A stretch of DNA of 64,000 bases from Aegilops tauschii subsp. strangulata (lineage: Eukaryota > Streptophyta > Magnoliopsida > Poales > Poaceae): positions 86,577,322 to 86,641,321 of the forward strand of contig NC_053035.3 of assembly GCF_002575655.3 (NCBI RefSeq). Direction: 5' to 3'. Below, one piece after another: positions 11,865 through 22,700 of the stretch (position 1 is the stretch's first letter; each line of letters opens with the position of its first letter). A program made the position numbers and the translations under genes. The notes under the pieces were generated by a model that was given only the letters and a program-made list of their open reading frames with translations, was not told the DNA's origin and searched no databases.

Positions 11865-11881
11865 TGGTATTAGAGCTAGGT
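11865..11881 (+). promoter_or_regulatory. Copia primer-binding site
   Basis: TGGTATTAGAGCTAGG directly follows the 5' LTR and is one base off the usual plant initiator-tRNA-Met complement (TGGTATCAGAGC), the standard primer site of Copia elements. Confidence 0.9.
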
Positions 11882-11889
11882 CAATTTTT

Positions 11890-12271
11890 TGCATGCTGCA
11901 ACTCGTGCGTTTGATCCGTCTCTACATCCCGATCGATCTCCAACCCCGCTCGATCTCCTCTTCGTCTGCTCGATCGAAGCAGGGGGCTCGTCCCGCAGGC
12001 CCCCGATCTCCTGCTCCTGCCGCTCGATTGAAGCAGGGGGCTCGTCCCGCCGGCCCCGATCTCCTGCTCCCGCCAGCCCCGGACTCCCGCAGGCGCCCCC
12101 GATCTCCTGCTCCCGCTGCTCGATCGAAGCATGGGGCTCGTCTCCAGCCGGCCTTGATCTCCTGTCGATCTCCTCTCCAGTCGGCCCTGGCCCCTGCGGT
12201 TCTTCAGCCGCCGACTGCCAGCTGCCCCTTGATCGACTGCCTGCCGCTCCCCGATCCCCTCCCGTTCCCGA
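11890..12271 (+). repeat. Copia leader with C-rich internal repeats
   Basis: Between the primer site and gag lies a C-rich leader with repeated blocks such as GATCTCCTGCTCCCGC and GCAGGGGGCTCGTCCCGC. Long frames are open here in two phases because stops are rare in such DNA; I do not call a protein. Such leaders often hold packaging or dimerisation signals, which cannot be shown here. Confidence 0.6.
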
Positions 12272-15200
12272 TTGGAAGCTCTCTCGTCGGATTCTGTTGA
12301 TTTCGGATCTCTGCTAAAAAAAATGTTTGCTGCATCGGGCTATGTTGCTGTCCCTCGCTGTCCGGTGATCTTCGATGGTACTAAGTACACCGAGTTCGCT
12401 GGCTTCATGCGCATTCACATGCGTGGCATCCGTCTCTGGGGTGTTCTTTCTGGCGAGGTCTGCTGTCCGCCACGTCCGGTTCCTCCGGTGGCCCCTACTC
12501 CGCCGACTCCACCGGTTCTTCGTACGGACGCTAATCAGGCCGCCAAGGATGCGGCTAAGCTTGCTGATGAGGCTGCTGATCGTGCTTATGATGAGAGGGT
12601 TTTGGCTTATGAGGAGGCTCTTCAGACGTATCATGGTGCTTTGTCTGTTTACACCCAGTGGCTTGATGATGATGCTCACTGCCAGTGTTTTGCCTCAGTT
12701 TGCTTCTGAGTTTCTGGGTCTTCCTACTGTCTTTCAGATGTGGACCTGTCTTCGTCAGCGCTATGAGCCCTCTGGTGATGCCTTATACCTTTCTGTGGTT
12801 CGTCAGGAGCATGCTCTTCAGCAGGGTGACTCTACTGTTGATGACTTTTATGCACAGAGTTCTGCTATCTGGCGCCAGCTTGATTCTCTCCGCAGTGCTG
12901 GTCTTCGTACTGGCCCCTGCTGCCAGGCTGTCCAGGCCAATTTGGAGTTTCATCGCGTCTACGAGTTCTTGTCTCGGCTCCGTAAGGAGTTTGAGCCCCG
13001 GCGTGCTTAGTTGTTTGCTCGTGGCTGTATTTCTCTCATGGAGGCGCTTTCAGAGATTCGTGCTGAGGAGACTCGCTTACGTGGTGTTGGTTTGCTGGAG
13101 GTTCCCTCTGTGCTCGCTACTCGGGCTTCTTCCACTCCACCTGCTGCACCGACCCATTCTCGCTCGAGTGCTCCGCCGCTCTTGCCCACTCCTTCTGGAG
13201 GCTCAGGTCGCCCCCGTCCACATTGTGACTACTGCAACAATGATGGTCATATTGAGTCCCAGTGCTACACAAAGCGGAAACACCTGCGCAAGGCGCGATC
13301 ATCCTCCTCAGGGACTTCGTCATCTCCCTCGACAGCTTCAGCTATTGCTTTGACTGAGCAGGATATTCTGAGACTTAAGCGTCTGCTCGCGGCTTCAGGT
13401 TCTTCCTCGACGGGTACTGCTGGTTCTGTGACTGATGCTTTCCGCACTGAGCAACCGCCCTCTACACAGTCAGGTACATCCCCATGGGTTCTGGACTCTG
13501 GAGCTTCTTTTCATATGTCTTCTCATTCTTCCGCTTTGTCCTCTCTTCGATCGCTGGATTCTCCTGTTCATGTCTTCACTGCTGATGGTACTCCACTTTC
13601 TATTGCTAGTAGAGGCAATCTTTCCACTCCTTATTCTGTTCCTGATGTTGCTCATGTTCCTCGACTTACCATGAATCTGTTTTCTGCTGGTCAACTTACT
13701 GATTCTGGTTGTCGTGTCATCCTTGACGTTGACTCTTGTTCTGTCCAGGACCGTCGCACGCACACTCTGGTTGGGGCTGGCCCTCGCCGCCGTGATTCTC
13801 AGGGTCTTTGGGAGTTGGACTGGCTTCATGTTCCTTCCGCTGCCACCACCATCGCCAGTCCCTCCGCTTCTGTCGCCTCTGTTACTGGTTCCTTCAAGCA
13901 GTGGCATCATCGACTTGGTCATCTGTGTGGTTCTCGGTTATCGTCTTTAGTTCGTCGAGGTCTTCTGGGGTCTGTCTCAGGAGATGTCTCTTTAGAGTGT
14001 CAGGGTTGTCGTCTTGGCAAGCAGATTCAGTTACCATATTCACATAGTGAGTCAGTGTCTAAGCGTCCTTTCGATTTAGTCCATTCTGATGTATGGGGTC
14101 CGGCTCCTTTCGCTTCGAAAGGTGGTCATAAATACTATATTATTTTCATAGATGATTTCTCTCGTTACACATGGCTTTATTTCATGACTTCTCGTAGTGA
14201 GGTGTTGTCTATTTATAAGCGTTTTGCTGCCATGGTTCATACTTAGTTCTCTTCACCCATTCGTGTTTTTCGTGCTGACTCCGCTGGCGAGTATATCTCT
14301 AAGATGTTGCGTGGTGTCCTTGTTGAGCAGGGTACTCTTGCCCAGTTCTCTTGTCCTGGTGCTCATGCTCAGAATGGCGTGTCTGAGCGCAAGCATCGTC
14401 ACCTTCTTGAGACGGCTCGTGCGATGATGATCGCCGCCTCTCTTCCGCCTCAATTTTGGGCCGAGGCTATCTCCACTTCCGCCTATCTCATCAACCTTCA
14501 GCCGTCCGCTGCTTTGCAGGGTGGCGTTCCTTTTGAGCGTCTTTTTGATCGTTCTCCTGATTATTCGATGCTTCGCTTGTTTGGTTGTGTTTGCTATGTT
14601 CTTCTTGCCCCTCGCGAACGCACCAAACTGACCGCTCAGTCTGTTGAGTGTGTCTTCTTAGGCTACAGTGATGAGCATAAGGGCTATCGTTGTTGGGATT
14701 CTATCGGTCGTCGGATGCGTATCTCTCGAGACGTGACTTTTGATGAGTCTCGTCCCTTCTACCCACGCCCATCTTCCTCGATTTTTTCAGTGGAGGATAT
14801 CTCTTTCCTCACTTTTCCTGACTCACCTATCACCCCCGTCGCGCCTGTGCCTATTCGTTCCACTCCCTCTGCTTCTCCACCTCTAGTCGATTTGCAGCCA
14901 CCATCTTCTCCGGTCTCCTCGCCTAGCATGTCACCGGATTCTACACCTTCATCTCCGGTGACTTCTTCGTCACCACCCCCCGATTCTACCTCGGCGATTC
15001 CTCCTTCTATTGTTCCATCCTTTCCTCAGCATTACACTCGTCGTTCACGACCTGTGGATGCCTCCTTGGATGAGTCGTCCTCTTCCTCTCAGCCTACTTA
15101 TGGCTTGCGTTCTCGTCCTCGTCCGCCTGTTGATCGCTTTGGATTCCCCACCGCTGGTGCTGCTGTTCTTGAGCCGACTTCTTATCGTCAGGCTGTTGTT

Positions 15201-16694
15201 CATCCTGAATGGCAGTTTGCGATGGCAGAGGAGATTGCTGCTCTTGAACGCACTGGTACCTGGGATCTTGTTTCTCTTCCTCCCGGAGTCCGTCCCATCA
15301 CTTGTAAGTGGGTCTACAAGATTAAGACTCGCTCCGATGGTTCTCTTGAGCGTCACAAAGCTCGTCTTGTGGCTCGTGGTTTTCAGCAGGAGCATGGTCG
15401 TGATTATGACGAGACTTTTGCTCCTGTGGCCCATATGACCGCTGTTCGTACACTTCTTGCCGTTGCCTCTGCACGTCACTGGTCTATATCTCAGCTTGAT
15501 GTTAAGAATGCCTTTCTTAATGGTGAGCTGCGTGAGGAGGTGTGCATGCAGCCACCACCTGGGTATCCTGTTCCTGATGGCATAGTATGTCGTCTTCGTC
15601 GCTCTCTCTATGGCCTTAAGCAAGCCCCTCGCGCCTGGTTTGAGCGTTTTGCCTCTGTGGTCGCTACTGCTGGTTTTTCAGCAAGTGCTCATGATCCAGC
15701 CTTGTTTATTCACCTTTCTCCTCGTGGTCGGACTCTTCTTCTTCTCTATGTTGATGACATGATCATCACTAGGGATGACCCCGAGTATATTGCCTTTGTA
15801 AAGGCCCGTCTTAGTGAGCAGTTTCTTATGTCTGATCTTGGACCTCTTCGCTACTTTCTTGGGATTGAACTCTCTTCTACCTCTGATGGCTTTTTTATAT
15901 CCCAGGAAAAGTATATCCAGGATCTTCTTGCTCGTGCTGCTCTCACTGACAAGCGCATTGTTGAGACTCCTATGGAGCTCAATGTTCACCTCCGTGCTAC
16001 TGATGGTGATCCTCTCCCTGACCCGACGCGTTATCGTCATCTCGTTGGCAGTCTTGTCTATCTAGCTGTCACTCGTCCGGACATCTCTTATCCGGTTCAT
16101 ATTCTGAGTCAGTTTGTCTCCGCTCCCACATCGGTTCACTATAGTCATCTCCTTCGTGTTCTCCGATATCTTCGGGGCACGATCTCTCACCGTCTATTCT
16201 TTCCTAGCTCCAGTTCTTTACAGCTTCAGGCCTATTCGGATGCTACGTGGGCTAGTGATCCTTTTGATCGCCGTTCACTTTCTGCTTACTGTGTTTTTCT
16301 TGGCGGTTCTCTCATTGCCTGGAAGACGAAGAAACAGATTGCAGTTTCCCGTTCGAGTGCTGAGGCTGAGTTGCGAGCCATGGCTCTTTTGACGGCAGAG
16401 GTGACCTGGTTCCGGTGGTTACTTCAGGATTTTGGTGTTTCTGTTACTACACCGACTCTGCTCTTATCTGACAGTACAAGTGCTATTAGCATTGTGCGCG
16501 ATCCTGTGAAGCATGAGCTCACCAAGCATATTGGTGTTGATGCTTTCTATGTGCGCGCTGGTGTGCAGGATCAAGTTATTGCTCTTCAGTATGTGCCTTC
16601 CGAGTTACAGTTGGCGGATTTCCTGACGAAGGCCCAGACTAGAGCACAACATGGCTTTTATCTCTCCAAACTCAGTGTTGTTCCTCCATCATGA
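12272..16694 (+). pseudogene. Copia gag-pol polyprotein, disrupted
   Basis: Domains in order: gag (from 12272, or internal ATG 12323), zinc knuckle [14 protein letters not shown] near 13230, protease [12 protein letters not shown] near 13490, GAG-pre-integrase QWHHRLGHL near 13900, integrase with [14 protein letters not shown] and [11 protein letters not shown], reverse transcriptase with [11 protein letters not shown] and the YVDDM motif near 15750, and RNase H with YSDATWASD and SSAEAELRA, ending at 16694. Lesions: a frameshift in gag near 12680 and in-frame TAG stops at 13008-13010 and 14244-14246. From 14304 to 16694 (796 codons) the frame is intact, covering the end of integrase, RT and RNase H. 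The native protein would be a single self-cleaving polyprotein in cytoplasmic particles. Confidence 0.95.
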
Positions 16695-16696
16695 GT

Positions 16697-16707
16697 TTGA
16701 GGGGGGG
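16697..16707 (+). promoter_or_regulatory. Copia polypurine tract
   Basis: A purine run GAGGGGGGG sits immediately before the 3' LTR and would prime plus-strand DNA synthesis. Confidence 0.9.
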
Positions 16708-16847
16708 TGTTAGAGTTATAATATAAGTCATGTATCCCTTTGTATTTATCCCGTTGTATAAGGGGTTTTCTGCATATGTTCCACACCTGTACATGTATAT
16801 ATATCGGCCTATGGCCTCATGGGAATACAAGTTGCTTATTCCTAACA
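16708..16847 (+). repeat. Copia 3' LTR
   Basis: 140 bp, one difference from the 5' LTR, followed by the TSD copy GGATT at 16848. Confidence 0.96.
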
Positions 16848-16852
16848 GGATT

Positions 16853-19640
16853 ATTATTATTATTGGTTGTTTCTCTAAAACATGGGATTATATGCTTAGG
16901 GGCAGGGTTGACTTATCTTCTTGATGATCTGCATTGGTTGTTCATGTCTTTGATTTAGGTTATTTGCTTCTGCCCTCCTTGTGATTGCAAATTTAATTTA
17001 AGCCCAGACCATGTTGGCAGTGAGTCGGAATCAGTTAAAATCGTTATGTTCTCAAGTTGTCTCTTGCTCTGTTTCTCTTGCCTACAGATACATTTATTCA
17101 TTTTCGCTGACCGGCTATGTTCTATTGTAATTCGAGTTCGAATGTTTATTTTGTAGCCCTGCTTTGTGCTGTCCTAATTCAAGTTGCGCCGCCACAAAAT
17201 GCTGCTAGTTTAACTGCTGTAAGCGCAGCAATAGGAGCAGCGCAGGCGGCCGCTGCAGCTAAGCTCGCATGGAACGTATGCCCTGTTGCAGCCTCGCAGG
17301 TACCCACAGTCGTCTCTCTCTTTTGATCTGATCCCCACAAATTCTCAGCTTTATTTCTGTGGATTCTGTTTTATCTATGCTTGCTATGTGTTTGATAAAA
17401 ATCCAAGCAGGCTGAGGCGAAGATTTTGTGCTTAGGTTTTTACTCAAGTATTTCATCTTTTTCTGAAGTTTAGCTTCAATGAACTGAAATTTTTTGGCAT
17501 CCCTTTTTCTCCTGCAGGTCATTATCATCTCATCTCACCACACTCATGCAACATAACCTGGCGAGTTCACTCCTTACTCATTCTATGTACCAGTTCCATA
17601 GCTTTATTCACTGAACTGAGATGATGTTTGCGTTCAGTTAGATGCTGCTTGCTCGATTTTGACTGTGCCGTCGGCCCCCTCCTTTCTCCCCGTGCCGCCG
17701 GCCCCATCCTTTCTGCCCGCGCTGGAGCAGAGATGCCTCAGTAGGGGCAGAACACCGGGGCTTTATCTCTCCTTGTCTAGCACCGGCCGGTGAACAAGAC
17801 GGAGGGTAACCAAGGTCGCCTCAAATGGCCGCTGCTCTTCTCCGGCTTGGACCAGAACCCCGGCGTATGGGTAAGTACAGGCGTATGGGTAAGTGCAGAG
17901 GAGCGAGCAGAGAAGATGGTGCAGCCAGCCTCCTCCTCTCTCCCCCTCCCCTTGCCGCGAGCAGAGCAGATGGTGAAGCCGGCCTCCTCCTCTCTCTCCC
18001 TCCCCTTGCTCTCACTAGCTTTCGGCACCCTCCTCGCCATTGGCTCCATACCCAGGTTCATCTTTCTCTTTCTCTGCCCCTTTATCTCTTATTTATTTGA
18101 TTTGATCTGAGAATAGAATCACTAGCGATATGTATTTTAGATTTAGGTCTTCAGAAAGAGTATGGGATGTCTGAGGCAAGCTTTTTATCCATGCATTTTT
18201 TCCTATTGCAATATTTAGCTGATTTCGGAATAGAAGATCTGGAAATATTCCTTACAGATTTAGGCCTGCAATTCATGTGTTTGTTAAGGAGCTCCTTCAG
18301 TTAGTATGCTTGAATATCTGAGGTAATTCTGCATTCTGACATGTTCTCCTTCATCTCTCTTTTTGTTCTACAGATAATTGATGAAAAAACTTTGATAAAT
18401 AAATACCGGCGCCGTCTCATCGTCTTCATCGACATGAGCATCACTGTCAGTCCACGCGTCCATGCCTCCCCATGTACCATGCTGGAGTGGCCGCCACCTG
18501 GTTGAGGTATCGCGCCGCCGCCGCCGCCGCTGCCCGGGTCATCCTCTCCACCTGCAAGACACCTCGGTTTTCTTTTCTTTTTCACTATTTCTGTTCTTCC
18601 ACTTGTTTCTTCTTCCTGGACCTCCCTGTCCGCTGAAATTGCAGGCTGAGGGGAGCACCATGAGGATGAGGAGGTCAGTGGCTGATATAGAGAGCTCGAA
18701 CGAGGAAGTAGGAGCAACTCGAAGATGTCATTTTTCAGGTATGTTCACCGGAAGAGGGGTTACTATTTTGGCATGTCCAGTTAGTTCATGTAACCTTTGC
18801 ATCTAACTCTTGCTAGCTTGTCCAGATTGCATACATGGTATTGATGTGTTGGTAAAGTCCTTTTAGATGAAAAGAAAGTGCCTTTTTCTTTCTATATAGT
18901 TGACCTGTGAATATTTATATTAATGAACGCCTTTTTCTTTCTATATAGTTGACCTGTGAATATTTATATTAATGAATGTAAGAGTTTTCTGAATTTTATC
19001 TTCTCGTTTGCAGTTTAGATGGGAATCACTACAAATAGTTATGTTCATGAATGTAAGAGTTTTCTGAATCTTACCTCTCATTTGCAGTTTTGATGGGAAT
19101 CGCTACAACAACAATTAGAAGAGACTGCATTGCGCGTTCAGAACCAATTTCTAGGGGTATGTACAAGCTGTTTTTATTCCATCTTGGTTTTAAATTGGTT
19201 AATTAGCATAGCATATTGATTGTTGAGCTTTATTTCATCTACATTTGGTTCTGAACATGTGTGCTTTTAAGAAACTTTGTATTCTTCCCTATTTTGAAGA
19301 GCCCACAGAGAGACTAAAAAAATGGTGATAGGCATGTCCAGAATGTCGAAAGCTTCATTTTGGTCCATTGGATAGTTTATAGCTTTGTCACTGGAGGGTA
19401 GGTTGTCACATAGGGGTTGCTGCTTGTGAAAATTATATACAGCCATGAGTCCCTGACAAAATAATCGCAGCTTGTGAAAATTATATACAGCCATGAATGC
19501 GGAAGCAGCGATTCGGTGCTCGAGCTCAGCTGAGCCCGAAACCGCTGGCGTCCGCCCCTTGCTTGGGATTCGAGTAATTCGCTCTGAGCAGCCTGACAGG
19601 AGGCGCTGGAAAAAGGATGTACGGTCTGTATACGGTATGG
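16853..19640. other. Unassigned stretch, possible gene debris
   Basis: No gene is supported. It contains an alanine-rich frame at 17190-17280 (AASLTAVSAAIGAAQAAAAA) bounded downstream by a possible donor, a CT-rich GC-rich block at 17640-18050, a CCG-repeat block near 18510, and local duplications at 18880-19105 and 19420-19500. Exon-like GC-rich islands separated by T-rich DNA suggest captured or decayed gene fragments, but I recognise no domain. Confidence 0.5.
18880..19105. repeat. Two adjacent local tandem duplications
   Basis: A 48 bp block (starting GCCTTTTTCTTTCTATATAG) is repeated almost exactly at 18880-18927 and 18929-18976. Next, a block of about 50 bp (TGTAAGAGTTTTCTGAAT) occurs at 18977 and again at about 19053, ending GATGGGAATC in both. 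Confidence 0.88.
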
Positions 19641-19878
19641 AATAGTGCGTGGTCGTGGGCCCAAATCGTATGCGCGTGCAGGCCATGAGCGCGCGGGCGT
19701 CTTGGTCCGTGGCCCAGATAGTTGTGTTCAATTCTGAGCCGCTGAGGCCCCCATCCGAAACACACACATGCGCATCCCCCCAATCCCATTCCCCCGCACC
19801 GCCCCCAGCCCCAGGACAACCCTACCAAAATCCGTTCATTAGCTGCGGCGGACGCTGTCCTTCGCCGGCGACGAACTA

Positions 19879-22700
19879 ATGGAAGACGGTGGTCGAGAGT
19901 TTTTGCTGGATTTCGTCGACAGGTTAGTGCCTCCTTCCTCGATTTAGATCTGGAGATTCCATAGATTTAGATCTGGAGATTCCACATCCGTCCGTGTGCT
20001 GTAGGTTCCCACTCCGGGGAGGAGTTCGCCGCCAGCCTAGAACACCCAAATCCGGTCCCTCTCGTTGTGCTGCGGACGGGCGAAGCCAACCCTGCTGCGC
20101 CGACACCCGTGACTGGTAAGACTTGAGGGGGAACCGAAGGTGTCTGTGGTGTGGTGCTTTGAAGTTGGCCGGGCCAGTACTTTGGCTTGTTAACTGGATC
20201 GGGGACAAAGCAGCAGGAACTGTTGCTCTTTCTCACCCCCCTCCTTCCACCTGTTCGACGCATATCTTCTGTCTCGGACCCACTCAAGAACAGAGCAGGA
20301 GCGGCTGCGTCCATGGAAGGCCTCGAGTTCTTCTTCGAAGAGGTCGATTGAATGGAATAATGCTTGTACTGTCCGGTTAAATATGGCATTGGCAAGGCAT
20401 TCAACACCCTCCCCTTGGTGTCATGAGCTTTTTATTTACCTTTTGCTAGATCCAGGGTAGCTGATGCCTGATGGTTGGAATCCTGCGTTTGTAGGTTGCC
20501 GAGGAGCGGTTATATTGGCAACATGTTTGCCGTTGGAGTTTTAGCTCAATGGCATCCTCGAGAAAGATCTTGCTCTCCTGCTGCTAATTCCAAAGCATTC
20601 AGAAGATGCTGGTGAGCAAGTTGTTCACCTGGTCGTGGGGGGCGGAAGCTACTCAGGATGCACAACAGAGACAAAAAAGCTGGACGATATGTACTCTAGG
20701 GACACTGACATTGTGGCTGATTCAGATGTGCTGCAGCATTCATATACTATGCTGGAAGAGGGGGGTGAGGAAGGAGTTGGCCTTGGAAAGTACAACGGTG
20801 GCTCTTGGACGAAAAGGTATTGTTGCGACTAGGCTAATCTGTTTAATGGTTTAGCAATCTTTACATGTGAAAATTGAACTCACGCTCTTGTGCAGAAATC
20901 AATTCCATGAACTTGGTATATGATATACATCGTTACTTCTGGCCTATGTAGTTGTTTTTTAGATGAAGAATTCGATTTTAATTGGCTTTAATTGTTCTTG
21001 CCGTGCTTTTTGTCGCGCCTGATCTGGATATGCAGTGTTAGTGTATCAATCAAAATTTTAGTCCGATGTTGTATTAGTTAGTTAATTTAGGCATAGTAAA
21101 TCTAGGAATATTGGTCTAAATGGGTGGCACAATTTAAATTTAATGTGTCGCAACAAAACATTTTTCCTGGGCGCTTGATTTATAGTCTTTCGTTATGCAG
21201 GGTAATGGTTGCCAAAAATCATGATGAAAGAGACAGGGACCCAAACAGGTTCCACAGTGGAGCCCTCTCTGCCAGCTTATGCTGACAAGAAGTCGGGGGC
21301 TGTTGTTAATCCAGCCACCGGAACGAGTTTCAATTCTCTTGAGGCTTATGATTTCTACAACCCTTACTCATGGGAAAGTGGATTTGGTGTTTGATGCCCA
21401 AGAGCAGACTTAATGTTCATAGGGAGAAGTGCATGCATGAAATAGAGTACGGCTATGTGGTACGTCAGTTGTTAGTTTTCTGAATTTTGTTTCGGCACAG
21501 ATTCTTTTTTTTTTCTGGTCCTTGTGCTTTTTTTTAAAAATAATTCAGAATGCTGACGCTCATGCGCATGCTTGTATTTGTATGATGTTAAGGGCAATCT
21601 GTTAAGGGATAACCGTCGATCATCACGTTGCGGCAACACGGCGATGATAAGGTTGCTCCGGTCAGATGACAACAGGTATTATGTGGCCGAGCACATGATA
21701 GATCACAATCACCGAGTGATAGTTATTAGAATGGGTTTGGAAGGAAATTTGCGAGGAGCCTGGCTCTGCTTAACTTGTTGTGGACGAGACGGCATATATG
21801 GTTGACCATAAAATTGCTCACGGTGTACAGCTCCTAGTTTTTGTGAGCCAAAAAAAGTAAGCGAGTGGAGTGGCTCCTCAGAGTGAAGCGATCAAGAGCT
21901 CTTGTGTGACCATGGCATCCCTGTCAAGCTTGCGTGCTTCTGATGCAAGTCTATTCCTCTGATTTTTGTTGTTTCATTATTCTTTATATTGTGTTAGAAA
22001 TGATGCTCTGTCTTTTAACATATTTCTGGTGGTGTGGTGTAGGGTGGTGTACGAGGTGATAGTAAGAGACGAAGGACTGGAATTTGAGTGTGAGTGCGGA
22101 CAATTTGAGCACACAGGGATGTTATGCTGCCATGTACTAAGGGTAAATCCGCTACTAGATTTTGTACTCTGCCACTCTGCGCGTTTTCAGATAGGGTTCT
22201 GATTTGCCTGCCATTTGTCGATCTTGTCCAGGTGATGGATGTTCTCCACTTGGAGGAGGATCCCGCAAAGCACATCGTGAAGGATGGACCAAAGACGCAA
22301 GGATCATACTGCCCGCGCACCTCGTTCATTACCAGAAAAAACAGTCGGTAAATCTGTCATTCACATGCAGGTATTCGACTCTGTATATGCAAGCAATGGA
22401 TGTTGTTCGCCTGGGTGACGCAAGTGCGGAAGCGTTTGAGCATATGTGAGCTGGTCTGAAGGCGTTGATGGTGAGTGGGGCACCATTTGCAGAGAAAAGG
22501 GATGGTTTGGGTTTTTAGGACCATTTGGCAAATCTGCCACTAGGGAAGCTTCCTGGCAATGGAGGGGTTGCATTTTTATGGAATGGCGCCGCAGAGCATG
22601 AAGACAGTGGGTGCCTCTCGGCGAATGTGAATGCACTTCAAGGACTAGCTGCTCCAGGGAAGCAGAGGGGTATCGGCAGGCTGACTAATAGCTAAGGGAT
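19879..22700 (+). pseudogene. FAR1-related (FRS) gene remnant lacking the transposase core
   Basis: A plausible first exon starts at ATG 19879 (MEDGGREFLLDFVDR) and meets a GTTAGT donor. Recognisable FRS parts follow: an acidic segment near 20690, the start of the FAR1 DNA-binding domain near 21320 (FNSLEAYDFYNPYSWESGFG), its second half at 21600-21720 (NLLRDNRRSSRCGNTAMIRLL, then EHMIDHNHRV), a SWIM zinc finger at about 22080-22140 (ECECGQFEHTGMLCCHVL), and C-terminal FRS sequence from 22230 (LHLEEDPAKHIVK; MDVVRLGDASAEAFEHM). The DDE/MULE core that normally lies between the FAR1 domain and SWIM is absent: only about 300 bp separate them. Frameshifts occur near 21393 and 22285. FRS proteins are transposase-derived transcription factors of light signalling. 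This copy is broken; exons before 21209 are uncertain. Confidence 0.72.

Larger units (their letters stand above)
11725..16847 (+). mobile_element. Complete Copia LTR retrotransposon, 5.1 kb
   Basis: Two 140 bp LTRs (11725-11864, 16708-16847) start TG and end CA, differ by one base as read by eye, and are flanked by the 5 bp duplication GGATT (11720-11724, 16848-16852). Domain order protease, integrase, reverse transcriptase, RNase H is Copia. The very short LTRs and compact body fit the Ale group, but I cannot assign a lineage. Nearly identical LTRs mean a recent insertion, yet the polyprotein has a frameshift and two stops. Confidence 0.97.

Noticed and set aside
12375..13353. Overlapping long frames in the Copia gag region in other phases
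   Set aside because: Leucine- and serine-rich shadows of the C/T-rich coding strand; only the phase with zinc knuckle and protease motifs is real.
17117..17326. Alanine-rich frame as a gene
   Set aside because: Short, low complexity, no start context or homology I can name; kept only as possible gene debris.
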